From Basilea psittacipulmonis DSM 24701 (GTDB taxonomy: Bacteria; Pseudomonadota; Gammaproteobacteria; Burkholderiales; Burkholderiaceae_B): a DNA stretch of 64,000 bases. The notes beneath the pieces were generated by a model. That model was given only the letters and a program-made list of their open reading frames with translations. It was not told where the DNA came from and ran no database searches. Within the stretch, counting starts at the first letter, position 1, and every line of letters begins with the position of its first letter. The position numbers and the translations under genes are program-made. Where the stretch lies: NCBI RefSeq assembly GCF_000743945.1, contig NZ_CP009238.1, forward strand, positions 1,674,001 to 1,738,000. The letters run 5' to 3'. This document shows, one piece after another, positions 9,460-19,202 of the stretch.

Positions 9460-10413
9460 TCATCGACCCATCATGCGGTTTTTCAAAAGATGTTCAAACC
9501 AAGTGGGATCATGCGGTTTTAAATCATCTGCTGGTCGTGGCAAATAATAATCATACAAACGAGAGGTCCAGAATCTCAATCCAGCCGTCTTTAACATCAA
9601 CGGCCAAACTTCTTTTTCTTCAGGCGTAAATGGACGAACACGCTCATATGCCTGCAACCAAACATTAACTTTTTCTAAATTTAAGGCTGTTGGGTTATTT
9701 TGTTTATCTCGATCAATACACCAATCATTCACAGACACTGCTACATCAAACAAAAATTTATCTACGCCTGCAAAGTAAAAATCAATCACGCCACCCATTT
9801 GATCCCCATCGATCAACACATTATCTCTAAATAAGTCACAGTGACATGGCCCTTCTGGCAAGGATTGATAAATATCGGATTGATGAAATTCAATCTGTTC
9901 TTCTAACAAAGACTCATACATGGATAATTGTTCTGCGGTCAAAAACGGTTTAATCTCAGGAAATTTTTCTTGCCACCAAGACAATCCTCTCAGATTTTTT
10001 TGGACAATAGAATAATCTTTTCCGGCGATATGAATTTGGGCTTGAATTGTGGCTGTTAATTGACAATCTGCAACGCTAGGCAAAGGCGAATATTGCCCCT
10101 TGAGTTTAGTCGCGATAACAAAAGGTTTATTTTTGAACACGCCAATCATCTGTCCTTGATGATCAACTTGAGGTTCTGGCACCAACAATCCTCGTGCCGA
10201 TAAATGCTTCATAAAACCAATATAAAAAGGAAGTTGTTCAAAGGTCAACACTTCAAAAATAGTCAATACATAAGAACCTGTGGTGGTGTCTAAAAAATAA
10301 TTGGTGTTTTCGATACCTGCTGAAATACCTCTTAAATCCAACAATTCGCCCAAATCATAATTTTTTAACAATGCCTTTGCATCATTTATGTCAACTTTTG
10401 TAAAAACCGCCAT
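9460..10413 (-). CDS. thrB: homoserine kinase, ThrB2 (choline-kinase-like) type
   Basis: This protein of about 317 residues phosphorylates homoserine in threonine biosynthesis. It is the kinase-fold form found in betaproteobacteria and pseudomonads, not the GHMP form of E. coli. Visible motifs are GIENTNYFL, the catalytic-loop HCDLFRDNVL and the metal-binding IDFYFAGVDKFLFDVA. The open frame extends to an ATG at 10479, but MAVFTKVDI at 10413 matches the family N-terminus and is preferred. It is divergent from dusA. Confidence 0.93.
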   Translation of the reverse strand: MAVFTKVDINDAKALLKNYDLGELLDLRGISAGIENTNYFLDTTTGSYVLTIFEVLTFEQLPFYIGFMKHLSARGLLVPEPQVDHQGQMIGVFKNKPFVIATKLKGQYSPLPSVADCQLTATIQAQIHIAGKDYSIVQKNLRGLSWWQEKFPEIKPFLTAEQLSMYESLLEEQIEFHQSDIYQSLPEGPCHCDLFRDNVLIDGDQMGGVIDFYFAGVDKFLFDVAVSVNDWCIDRDKQNNPTALNLEKVNVWLQAYERVRPFTPEEKEVWPLMLKTAGLRFWTSRLYDYYLPRPADDLKPHDPTWFEHLLKNRMMGR

Positions 10414-10491
10414 AATCACAAAACCTTTACGATACTCTATCTTAGCAATGGTAAAATCAATGCTCCAAAAGTACATCATACCACTGTATTT

Positions 10492-11487
10492 ATGAGCAAT
10501 CTATACTCCCATCCCAAAAAACCTTGGCAACTCAGTGTCGCACCGATGCTTGATGTCACGAATCGTCATTGTCGTTACTTTCATCGTTTACTGGCTCCCA
10601 ATGCTTTGTTATATACCGAAATGGTCACAACAGGAGCTTTGATTTACGGAGATATTGATCGACACCTTAAATTCAATGCTGAGGAACACCCTGTTGCCCT
10701 TCAACTAGGCGGCAGCGACCCTGCACATCTAGCTCAATGTGCCAAACTAGCAGAAACATATGGATATGATGAAGTCAATCTTAATTGCGGTTGTCCGTCT
10801 GATCGCGTGCAAAAAGGGGCTTTTGGAGCCTGTCTCATGAAAAATCCCCAACTAGTGGCCGACTGTTTCAAAGCGATGCGTGATGCGTGTTCTTTAGATG
10901 TCACCATTAAACACCGCATTGGTATTGATGATGAAGATAGTTACGAGTTCGTTCAAGATTTTGTCGGTACGCTTTACGAAGCTGGCTGTCGCGTTTTTAT
11001 TACCCATGCCAGAAAAGCGATTCTACAAGGTCTTTCACCCAAAGAAAACCGTGATATCCCACCACTAAAATATGAAGTTGTTCAAAAATTAAAAAACGAT
11101 TTTCCAGATGCTATTTTTGTACTCAATGGTGGCATCAAAACGACGGATGCCATATCTGAACATCTCAAAACACTGGATGGTGTGATGATAGGACGAAGTG
11201 CATGGCATGAACCTTATATACTGCGTGAAGCACATCGCTTAATATGGCCCGAAACAGCCGTACTTAGCGATGATGAAATCATTGAGCAAATCATTCAATA
11301 TGCCGATCGTTGCGTTCACGAAGATATTAAACTGAGATATGTCATCATGCCTATATTAGGGCTATTCAATGGACAAAAAGGTGCCAAACTGTGGCGACGA
11401 ATACTCAGCGATAACCTGCGTTTACAAGCAAACGACATCACCTTAATTCGTGATGCTTATCAGGCCATAAAATACAATATGGATTAA
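10492..11487 (+). CDS. dusA: tRNA-dihydrouridine synthase A (positions 20/20a)
   Basis: This 331-residue FMN TIM-barrel enzyme reduces uridines in the D loop of tRNA. It shows the opening LSVAPMLDVTNRHCRYFHR, the catalytic-Cys motif NCGCPSDRVQKGAFGACLM, the HARKAILQGLSPKENR segment typical of DusA and the FMN phosphate-binding VLNGGI...VMIGRSAW. Length is normal. Its 3' end faces tRNA-Asn across the shared hairpin at 11549-11578. Confidence 0.96.
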   Translation: MSNLYSHPKKPWQLSVAPMLDVTNRHCRYFHRLLAPNALLYTEMVTTGALIYGDIDRHLKFNAEEHPVALQLGGSDPAHLAQCAKLAETYGYDEVNLNCGCPSDRVQKGAFGACLMKNPQLVADCFKAMRDACSLDVTIKHRIGIDDEDSYEFVQDFVGTLYEAGCRVFITHARKAILQGLSPKENRDIPPLKYEVVQKLKNDFPDAIFVLNGGIKTTDAISEHLKTLDGVMIGRSAWHEPYILREAHRLIWPETAVLSDDEIIEQIIQYADRCVHEDIKLRYVIMPILGLFNGQKGAKLWRRILSDNLRLQANDITLIRDAYQAIKYNMD

Positions 11488-11548
11488 TCATAATTGAATT
11501 CATGGAAGTTAAATCAGGCCGAGTGTTTTAGATTGAAATAGAAAAACA

Positions 11549-11578
11549 AAAACCCTGTATCGTTACGATACAGGGTTT
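11549..11578 (-). terminator. terminator of tRNA-Asn, probably bidirectional with dusA
   Basis: AACCCTGTATCG and CGATACAGGGTT pair around a TTA/TAA loop. On the minus strand the stem is followed by a T-rich run, so it should terminate tRNA-Asn transcription. On the plus strand it follows dusA by about 60 bp. Confidence 0.85.
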
Positions 11579-11586
11579 ATATATTC

Positions 11587-11662
11587 TGGCTCCCCAAACT
11601 GGGTTCGAACCAGTGACCTGCGGATTAACAGTCCGTCGCTCTACCGACTGAGCTATTGGGGA
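11587..11662 (-). tRNA. tRNA-Asn (GTT anticodon)
   Basis: The 76-nt minus-strand cloverleaf has acceptor TCCCCAA paired with TTGGGGA, anticodon GTT in CTGTTAA, T-arm GGTTCGAACC, discriminator G and an encoded CCA. Confidence 0.97.
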
Positions 11663-11672
11663 ATAAGCTGAC

Positions 11673-11701
11673 ATTATAACCAAGCCCATCTACTTTGACA
11701 A
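11673..11701 (-). promoter_or_regulatory. promoter of tRNA-Asn
   Basis: The minus-strand -35 TTGTCA (11696-11701) and perfect -10 TATAAT (11673-11678) are 17 bp apart, just upstream of the tRNA. Confidence 0.65.
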
Positions 11702-11842
11702 GTGGTTTTCACAAAAAATAGCGTTTTTACCACACCATCGTTTCTTTATTACCACAAATCGACTCACTGACAAAAACAACACTCAACTCAACAGGCAGTT
11801 AATGCTTTCTCCTTATTCATGCATCACACGCCATTTATTCCG

Positions 11843-12373
11843 TTAACACATACGGTAAGTGTTTTTGACCCTTTGAGAATAGCTTAAATACAAGGTAAAA
11901 GCGATCGCAAAACTCAAGGAAATCGACAACATTTGCCACTGGATTGTCTCAATTTGCTCAGGTACTATCAATGTATGGTTACCCGACAAATACACACTGA
12001 TACTGGCAACGGGTCCTGCAATCCATATCATCCAATACAACAGTTTCACCGCACTCGGTCGCCTTAACCAAATAATCACACCTATGGCACCAATATGAAT
12101 CACCAAAGCAATAATGCCAATATTCACCACCGTATTCGCGTAAGCCTCAAATCCAAACGTATGACTCACCTCTGGATAAAAAAAGGTATAAATGTTAATA
12201 ATCTCGTAAATACTAAATAACAAATACAAACTTTCAACAAACATCAGCCCCGTGAAAACAAGCAGATAGCCATGCACCCCACAAACGCCCTTTTCACGAA
12301 CTAAGCGACGATTTTGCAACCATAACAAATAGCCAATACCGCCCAAAATACACACCCATAACAAAATTCTCAT
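11843..12373 (-). CDS. DUF2569-like integral membrane protein
   Basis: This 176-residue protein has four to five hydrophobic segments. After the first comes GVCGVHGYLLVFTGLMF, which resembles the GxGGWLL core of DUF2569 membrane proteins. No catalytic motif is seen. It is a single gene on the minus strand downstream of ilvC, separated by the ilvC terminator and an unusual G-rich tract. The function is unknown, and the family assignment by eye is moderate. Confidence 0.65.
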   Translation of the reverse strand: MRILLWVCILGGIGYLLWLQNRRLVREKGVCGVHGYLLVFTGLMFVESLYLLFSIYEIINIYTFFYPEVSHTFGFEAYANTVVNIGIIALVIHIGAIGVIIWLRRPSAVKLLYWMIWIAGPVASISVYLSGNHTLIVPEQIETIQWQMLSISLSFAIAFTLYLSYSQRVKNTYRMC

Positions 12374-12428
12374 ATCATCAGTCCATCTTTATTTTTTATT
12401 ATTATACGCCTATTAATGAAAATGAGTT

Positions 12429-12494
12429 TTATTTAGAATCACCAAATTCCCCTCCGCCTCCGCCGCCGCCTCCATCCCCCCCCCCACCTTTCAT
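12429..12494 (-). other. G-rich tract with G10 run and a 21-codon Gly-rich frame
   Basis: The minus strand is almost pure purine with a ten-G run (12476-12485) followed by repeated GGA/GGC triplets. The frame starting at the ATG at 12494 reads Met-Lys, then Gly-rich sequence interrupted by one Asp, then EFGDSK and a stop at 12429. Such Gly-rich tails end several membrane protein families, so this may be a remnant of a lost gene. The run is also a slippage-prone and quadruplex-prone sequence. No convincing ribosome binding site precedes it. Confidence 0.4.
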
Positions 12495-12502
12495 CACTGC
12501 AT

Positions 12503-12534
12503 AAAAAAAGCCCAGTCATCAGACCAGGCTTTTC
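12503..12534 (-). terminator. rho-independent terminator of the ilv operon
   Basis: On the minus strand AGCCTGGTC, a TGAT loop and GACTGGGCT pair fully if two G:T wobbles are allowed. Seven T follow, 17 bp after the ilvC stop codon. Confidence 0.85.
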
Positions 12535-12550
12535 AATCTAAACGCAACAA

Positions 12551-14099
<1,549 letters not shown>

Positions 14100-14102
14100 A
14101 CC

Positions 14103-15839
14103 TTACCCCTTATTTTCCACATCAGGACCTAGCAATATTTGGCTTAATCCTTTACCCGCTTGAACCATTGGCCAGACATTTTGTTCTCTATCTGTACGAA
14201 TATCCAAAAAGACCAACTTATCTTTATGTTCACCGTAGAATGCTTCACGAAGTGCAGGTTCTACCTCACTAGGTTTTGTTACCAATATACCGACGTGACC
14301 ATAAGCTTTCATCAGTTGTACAAAATCAGGGATAGACTCCATATAAGACTCAGAATAACGTCTTTCGTATTCCAACTCTTGCCACTGGCGTACCATTCCC
14401 AAGAAACGGTTATTCAAACAAATAATCTTTGGCGCCAACCCATATTGCGTACATGTCGCCAACTCTTGAATATTCATCTGAATCGATCCATCGCCTGTAA
14501 TCACCGCAACGGGGGCATCATTTTTACTGGCACACACACCGATACCATAAGGCAAACCGACTCCCATCGTACCCAAACCACCTGAATTTAGCCATTTTCT
14601 AGGGTCTTTAAAACCGTAATATTGGGCCGCCCACATTTGGTGCTGTCCTACATCTGAACAGATATAAGCATCACCATTTGTAACCTTATGCAAAGTCTCA
14701 ATCACAAACTGAGGTTTAATCACGGTATCTGATGGTTGATAGTCTAAGCACTTCTTACCACGCCATTCATTAATCTGATCCCACCATTTGCTCAATGCTT
14801 TCGTGTTTTGTTTAGACAAGAAACTTCCCTCTTGCAAAATAGCATTTAACTCTTGCAAGACATCTTTAGCATTTCCAACGATAGGAATATCAGCCACCAC
14901 GCGTTTTGAGATCGAAGATGGATCAATATCGATGTGGATAACTTTGCGAGGTACAGAAGAAAAATCAGCCACATTTGCGACCACGCGATCATCAAATCTG
15001 GCCCCAATAGCGATTAAGACATCACTATTTTGCATCGCTAAGTTTGCCTCATACAAACCGTGCATGCCCACCAAACCTAAGAAATTAGGCAAATCGGCAT
15101 TTACCGCACCTAATCCCATCAAGGTACTGACACAGGGAGCATTCAACAGTCTGATTAACTCACGACATTCTGCTGAAGCATTCGATAAAATCGCACCGCC
15201 ACCCACGTAAATCATCGGACGAGAAGCTTGGGCCAATAACTGAGCCGCTTTTTTAATCTGACCTGTATGACCTTTTTCAATCGGGTTATACGAACGCAAG
15301 CTAATTGGTTCGGTCATCGGCGTGTACTTGCAACGATTGGCACTGACATCTTTCGGAATATCAACCAATACAGGGCCTGGACGACCCGTACGAGCAATAT
15401 GGAAAGCTTTACGCATCACATTTGCTAAATCTTTAACGTCTCTTACTAAGAAGTTATGTTTCACACAAGGACGTGTCACACCAATCGCATCGCATTCTTG
15501 GAAAGCGTCCTCACCAATCATGTGAGAACCTACTTGACCACTAATAACGACAAGGGGAATCGAATCCATATAAGCGGTTGCAATACCAGTTACCGCGTTA
15601 GTCAGCCCTGGTCCACTGGTTACCAAAGCAACTCCGACTTTACCTGGATTCACTCTTGAATAGGCATCAGCCGCATGAACCGCTGCTTGTTCATGTCGCA
15701 CTAAAATATGTTTAAATTGATTTTGTTTGAAGATGGCATCATAAATGTAAAGTACTGCACCGCCTGGATAGCCAAAAACACAATCTACATTTTGTTCTTC
15801 GAGACATCGTACCAATATTTCGGCACCATTTAATTCCAT
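14103..15839 (-). CDS. ilvB: acetolactate synthase large (catalytic) subunit
   Basis: This 578-residue ThDP enzyme makes acetolactate or acetohydroxybutyrate. It carries the catalytic Glu in VRHEQAAVHAADAYSR, the conserved TSGPGLTNAVTGIATAYMDS, and the ThDP/Mg motif that opens GDGSIQMNIQELATC and ends at LNNRFLGMVRQWQ. It is the first gene of the operon. A -10 TATAAT lies at 15990-15995, leaving a leader of about 150 nt. I looked for a branched-chain-rich leader peptide there and found none. Confidence 0.97.
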   Translation of the reverse strand: MELNGAEILVRCLEEQNVDCVFGYPGGAVLYIYDAIFKQNQFKHILVRHEQAAVHAADAYSRVNPGKVGVALVTSGPGLTNAVTGIATAYMDSIPLVVISGQVGSHMIGEDAFQECDAIGVTRPCVKHNFLVRDVKDLANVMRKAFHIARTGRPGPVLVDIPKDVSANRCKYTPMTEPISLRSYNPIEKGHTGQIKKAAQLLAQASRPMIYVGGGAILSNASAECRELIRLLNAPCVSTLMGLGAVNADLPNFLGLVGMHGLYEANLAMQNSDVLIAIGARFDDRVVANVADFSSVPRKVIHIDIDPSSISKRVVADIPIVGNAKDVLQELNAILQEGSFLSKQNTKALSKWWDQINEWRGKKCLDYQPSDTVIKPQFVIETLHKVTNGDAYICSDVGQHQMWAAQYYGFKDPRKWLNSGGLGTMGVGLPYGIGVCASKNDAPVAVITGDGSIQMNIQELATCTQYGLAPKIICLNNRFLGMVRQWQELEYERRYSESYMESIPDFVQLMKAYGHVGILVTKPSEVEPALREAFYGEHKDKLVFLDIRTDREQNVWPMVQAGKGLSQILLGPDVENKG

Positions 15840-16025
15840 TTTAAAATCCTTTTCTATCGGTCACTCAAAATTTTTGTAAACAAGAACTTGGGTATCTCTC
15901 GTTCAAAAAAGCTGGAGACATCACAACTACGCTTGTGGCACAGTTATATAGCCTTGGACATTACTTTCGTTTAAAAGCAACAATCTTCCATTATAACGAA
16001 AAAACGCCCTTTTACCTCATCTTAT

Positions 16026-17342
16026 CTAATTTTGCGAAAAAGATTTTAAGGCATCCATCAAGGCATCCCATGAACCTGTAATCTGAGCAATTGTTTGACC
16101 ATCAAAAATCAACGCATCGCCTTGGCACTTTAGTTCAGACAAGCTATCTGGTGATTGCAACTTCTTCATTAAACTTCCCGCATCTTGAGGTTTTTCAAAA
16201 GGTTTCGAGACGATTTGCTCCACCCCTTGCTCATCTATTAAACGAAAGAAGAACATTCCCTCTTCACGGAAACTCACAAAACGAGCCGATTTCGATTTCT
16301 TAGCTTGTGTTTTTTCTTGTTTGGCCGTTGACAAGTGCTTCATGCTCCTTAATCCCACCGCCTCACGCAATTCATTCATAAATGGCGTGGCTTGCAAACG
16401 TGCTTTTTTGGCTCCTGCTAACAAAATATCAGATATATCATCAGGTCTAGACATCAGATCCATGTATTGATCACGCATCGGTGCCAGCATATTTTCTAGC
16501 AAAGACAAGAATTCGTTTTTAGCATCACCCCAACCCATGCCTGTTTTCAAGGCCTCACGAAATACTAATGTTTGTTCTTTGGTGGCAAAGGCTTTATAAA
16601 GCGTAAATAAATGGCTGTTATCAGGATCTTTAGGCTCGCCTGGTAATTTCGAATCAGTTTGAATTCTCATCACCGCTTCTTTTAGGGCCTTTTGACCCCC
16701 TTCAAAAAGCGGAATCGTATTGTCATAACTTTTTGACATTTTACGACCATCCAAGCCTGGCAACAACGCAACATCCTCAGCAATTTGCACCTCTGGCAAC
16801 ACAAAGTAATCGCCTTGGTACAAATGGTTAAATCGTTGGGCAATGTCGCGTGCCATCTCAATATGCTGAATCTGATCTCGTCCTACTGGCACTTTATTTG
16901 CCTTAAACATGAGAATATCTGCCGCCATTAAAACGGGGTAACAAAACAATCCCATGGTCACGCCATCATCGCTGTCAACGCCTTTTTCTGCATTTTGATC
17001 CACGCAAGCTTTATAAGCATGAGCACGATTCATCAAGCCTTTTTGAGTAACACAACTCAATAACCAATTTAGTTCTGGAATTTCAGGAATATCAGATTGG
17101 CAGTAAAACGTAACGGTATTAGGATCTAAACCTGAGGCCAACCATGTTGCCGCAATTTGCAATCTTGCCATCGCCACTCTTTGAGGATCTGCACACTTAA
17201 TCAAAGCATGATAATCCGCCATAAAAAAGTAAGAATCAACTCCCTCTAATCGACTGGCTTCAATACAAGGACGTATGGCGCCTGCATAATTGCCCAAATG
17301 AGGAATTCCTGTGGTTGTAATGCCTGTTAATACTCTGCTCAT
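16026..17342 (-). CDS. trpS: tryptophanyl-tRNA synthetase
   Basis: This 438-residue class I synthetase has the HIGH-like motif in GIPHLGNYAGAI near the N-terminus and GRKMSKSYDNTIP as the KMSKS loop. It is longer than the roughly 330-residue E. coli enzyme. About 90 extra C-terminal residues follow the helical domain, beginning after KHLSTAKQEKTQAKKSKSARF, and look like a small beta-rich appended domain. Such an extension occurs in betaproteobacterial TrpS. It is on the same strand as ilvB but separated by 186 bp. Confidence 0.95.
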   Translation of the reverse strand: MSRVLTGITTTGIPHLGNYAGAIRPCIEASRLEGVDSYFFMADYHALIKCADPQRVAMARLQIAATWLASGLDPNTVTFYCQSDIPEIPELNWLLSCVTQKGLMNRAHAYKACVDQNAEKGVDSDDGVTMGLFCYPVLMAADILMFKANKVPVGRDQIQHIEMARDIAQRFNHLYQGDYFVLPEVQIAEDVALLPGLDGRKMSKSYDNTIPLFEGGQKALKEAVMRIQTDSKLPGEPKDPDNSHLFTLYKAFATKEQTLVFREALKTGMGWGDAKNEFLSLLENMLAPMRDQYMDLMSRPDDISDILLAGAKKARLQATPFMNELREAVGLRSMKHLSTAKQEKTQAKKSKSARFVSFREEGMFFFRLIDEQGVEQIVSKPFEKPQDAGSLMKKLQSPDSLSELKCQGDALIFDGQTIAQITGSWDALMDALKSFSQN

Positions 17343-17363
17343 CCTAATACCCTACAAAAAATT

Positions 17364-17388
17364 AAGAGCCAATCATCGACTGGCTCTT
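17364..17388 (-). terminator. terminator of the MarR-family gene
   Basis: AAGAGCCA and TGGCTCTT form an 8-bp stem around a 9-nt loop. On the minus strand a T-rich stretch (AATTTTTTG) follows, 17 bp past the stop of the MarR gene and just before trpS. Confidence 0.75.
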
Positions 17389-17404
17389 TGAGACTGACTG
17401 ACGC

Positions 17405-17878
17405 TTATAAAGATAAAGTAATCTTTGATAAGGTTTGAACCAATTGACGTTTTTCGTCTTCTGTCAACGGATCCCACATATTGCTGTAAACTTGAGACAC
17501 AATAGGAGACAACTCATCTAAACGCTTACGCCCACGTTTATTGATTTCCAAATATAGACTACGTCTATCAGCACGATTAGGAATTCTTTCTACGAACCCC
17601 ATTTCCTCTAAATCAGAAATCACTCTGGTCATCTTAGTGCGAGAAATATCAACCAATTCACACAAAGATGAAGGACTAATTTTCTCGGACCCACTGGCCA
17701 AAAACATAAGTACCCAGTAATGCGTAGCGGTTAAATCATAAGGACGTAATTTTTCATTCAATTTTCTACGTCCCTCCCTTGCAGCACGAACGATATGACC
17801 ACTCACAAAGACATCTAAACGAGGCATTTTGGCATGCTTTTTACAGGCCATATCAAGATAATCTTCAAATGTAAGCAT
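17405..17878 (-). CDS. MarR-family transcriptional regulator
   Basis: This 157-residue protein has a winged helix-turn-helix: TATHYWVLMFLASG, the recognition region SPSSLCELVDISRTKMTRVISDLE, and the wing GFVERIPNRADRRSLYLEI, which has the conserved D-x-R-S pattern. Dimerising helices flank it. MarR proteins usually repress nearby genes and respond to phenolic or oxidative ligands. A hairpin/palindrome at 17906-17933, just upstream of its start, could double as an operator. The ligand and target are not visible from the sequence. Confidence 0.9.
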   Translation of the reverse strand: MLTFEDYLDMACKKHAKMPRLDVFVSGHIVRAAREGRRKLNEKLRPYDLTATHYWVLMFLASGSEKISPSSLCELVDISRTKMTRVISDLEEMGFVERIPNRADRRSLYLEINKRGRKRLDELSPIVSQVYSNMWDPLTEDEKRQLVQTLSKITLSL

Positions 17879-17905
17879 AATATTTTTTTATAAGAATGAA
17901 TAAAA

Positions 17906-17933
17906 AACGTTACTGTATATTACACAGTAACGT
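17906..17933 (-). terminator. terminator of the 42-aa gene (possible MarR operator)
   Basis: ACGTTACTGT and ACAGTAACGT form a perfect 10-bp stem around a 7-nt loop. On the minus strand a T-run follows, 7 bp past the stop of the 42-aa gene. The palindrome is about 30 bp upstream of the MarR start, so a second role as an operator is possible. Confidence 0.8.
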
Positions 17934-17939
17934 CTAGAA

Positions 17940-18068
17940 TTAAACACGTTTTACTTTTTCAAGCATTTTAAATACACTTTTTGGGCAGTTGCGATACAAG
18001 CGTTTAGAAGCCTTACCTAAACAACGACGCTCAAGTGTATTACGGCGTGTACGTTTAATCTCTGCCAT
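17940..18068 (-). CDS. 42-aa very basic small protein, unrecognised
   Basis: The minus-strand frame from ATG 18068 to TAA 17940 encodes a 42-residue protein starting MAEIKRTRRNTLERR. It has two Cys, about fourteen Lys/Arg, and ends FKMLEKVKRV. It has a GGAGA ribosome binding site 5-6 nt before the ATG, a near-consensus promoter (18102-18130) and its own strong terminator, so it is a complete transcription unit. The composition resembles small ribosomal or nucleic-acid-binding proteins. It does not match L33, L34, L36 or S21 as I know them. The family is unknown. Confidence 0.8.
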   Translation of the reverse strand: MAEIKRTRRNTLERRCLGKASKRLYRNCPKSVFKMLEKVKRV

Positions 18069-18101
18069 AATATTCTCCATGAACTTATTTACAAACCTTT
18101 T

Positions 18102-18130
18102 ATTTTACTAAATCATTTATATATTGTCAA
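18102..18130 (-). promoter_or_regulatory. near-consensus sigma70 promoter of the 42-aa gene
   Basis: On the minus strand a perfect -35 TTGACA (18125-18130) and a -10 TAAAAT (18102-18107) are 17 bp apart. Transcription should start near 18095, giving a leader of about 27 nt. It is among the closest promoter matches in the window. Confidence 0.75.
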
Positions 18131-18189
18131 AATTCGTCTCTCTTGACCACCTCCTCCTGACTCAGCGGGTGGTATATCGTTTCCGTGAC

Positions 18190-18218
18190 TTTAATATTGT
18201 ATAAATACACAGTATAAT
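18190..18218 (+). promoter_or_regulatory. promoter of pdxA-uvrA
   Basis: A -35 TTTAAT (about 18190-18195) and a perfect -10 TATAAT (18213-18218) are 17 bp apart. The expected transcription start near 18225 lies past the upstream GTG at 18222. This supports translation from the ATG at 18252. Confidence 0.6.
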
Positions 18219-18251
18219 AAGGTGCTTTTATTTTTATATCCACTTAAAATA

Positions 18252-19202
18252 ATGAGTCATTCTTATCAAATGCTTCCGCTTGGGATTACGATGGGCGATG
18301 CAGCAGGTATTGGTCCAGAAATCATTATCAAAACACTAGCCAGTGGTCGATATGCACCAGAATCACTATTGATTTACGGTGACGAAGCTATTCTCAAATC
18401 CACGGCCAAGCGACTCGGATATTCGGATCTCTTTATTCCCATTAGACACTGCGGTTTTTCTTTAGGCGAAATTAAACTGGGGGAAATCCAAGCTCAAGCA
18501 GGAAAAGGAGCATTTCTTTATCTAAAAACAGCGATTGAAGATGCCCTATCTGGAAAAATCAAAGGCATCACCACCGCTCCTTTGCACAAGGTTTCACTGA
18601 AACTTGCAGGTTATGACTATCCCGGCCATACCGAAATTCTTGCAGAACTTACCCATTCCCCCGATGTGGCGATGATGTTGCTAAACGATGAGATCCGTAC
18701 ATTGCTGGCCACGATTCACGTGCCACTATCGCAAGTACCCGCTTTGATCACACGTCCCTCACAAGAAAGACTTATTCACTTGGCTCACCAAGTATGTTTA
18801 CAATTAGGCATTTCTCACCCAAGAATCGCCATAGCAGGACTCAATCCTCACGCTGGAGAGGAGGGGCGTTTTGGGACCGAGGAACAAAACATCATTATCC
18901 CAGCCATCCAACATATGCAATCACGTGGCCTTCAAGTTTCAGGCCCTTATCCTAGCGATACTGTCTTTATGCGAGCCAGAAAAGGAGAGTTTGATATCGT
19001 CATTGCCCAATACCACGATCAAGGATTAATTCCTGTCAAATACTTGGGGTTAGATAAAGGCGTGAATGTTACCGTTGGGTTACCTATTATCAGAACTAGC
19101 GTCGATCACGGCACTGCATTTGATATTGCAGGACAAGGCATCGCCGATCCCGAATCACTAATGACGGCCATCGATGTAGCATTAAATATGGAAAAAATAT
19201 GA
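18252..19202 (+). CDS. pdxA: 4-hydroxythreonine-4-phosphate dehydrogenase
   Basis: This protein of about 316 residues acts in deoxyxylulose-5-phosphate-dependent pyridoxal phosphate synthesis. It has the PdxA opening LGITMGDAAGIGPEII, the TTAPLHKVSLKLAGYDYPGHTE segment split around metal-binding His, AGLNPHAGE and the second metal His in IAQYHDQGLIPVKYLG. The frame is open from a GTG at 18222, but that codon precedes the likely transcription start. Its stop overlaps the uvrA start (ATGA), so the two are translationally coupled. Confidence 0.95.
   Translation: MSHSYQMLPLGITMGDAAGIGPEIIIKTLASGRYAPESLLIYGDEAILKSTAKRLGYSDLFIPIRHCGFSLGEIKLGEIQAQAGKGAFLYLKTAIEDALSGKIKGITTAPLHKVSLKLAGYDYPGHTEILAELTHSPDVAMMLLNDEIRTLLATIHVPLSQVPALITRPSQERLIHLAHQVCLQLGISHPRIAIAGLNPHAGEEGRFGTEEQNIIIPAIQHMQSRGLQVSGPYPSDTVFMRARKGEFDIVIAQYHDQGLIPVKYLGLDKGVNVTVGLPIIRTSVDHGTAFDIAGQGIADPESLMTAIDVALNMEKI

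Noticed and set aside
10414..10479. Upstream ATG start for thrB
   Set aside because: The extra 22 residues do not fit the family, and the region must hold the divergent thrB/dusA promoters.
12429..12494. Calling the 21-codon Gly-rich frame a gene
   Set aside because: No ribosome binding site is seen, it is homopolymeric, and it follows directly on a terminator. It is kept as a sequence feature only.
15840..16025. Attenuator with leader peptide upstream of ilvB
   Set aside because: Short frames in the leader are not rich in Leu, Val or Ile codons, and no terminator/antiterminator pair with a T-run was found. A T-box was also not evident.
18222..18251. GTG start for pdxA giving ten extra residues
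   Set aside because: It lies at or before the likely transcription start near 18225, and the extra residues do not fit the family N-terminus.
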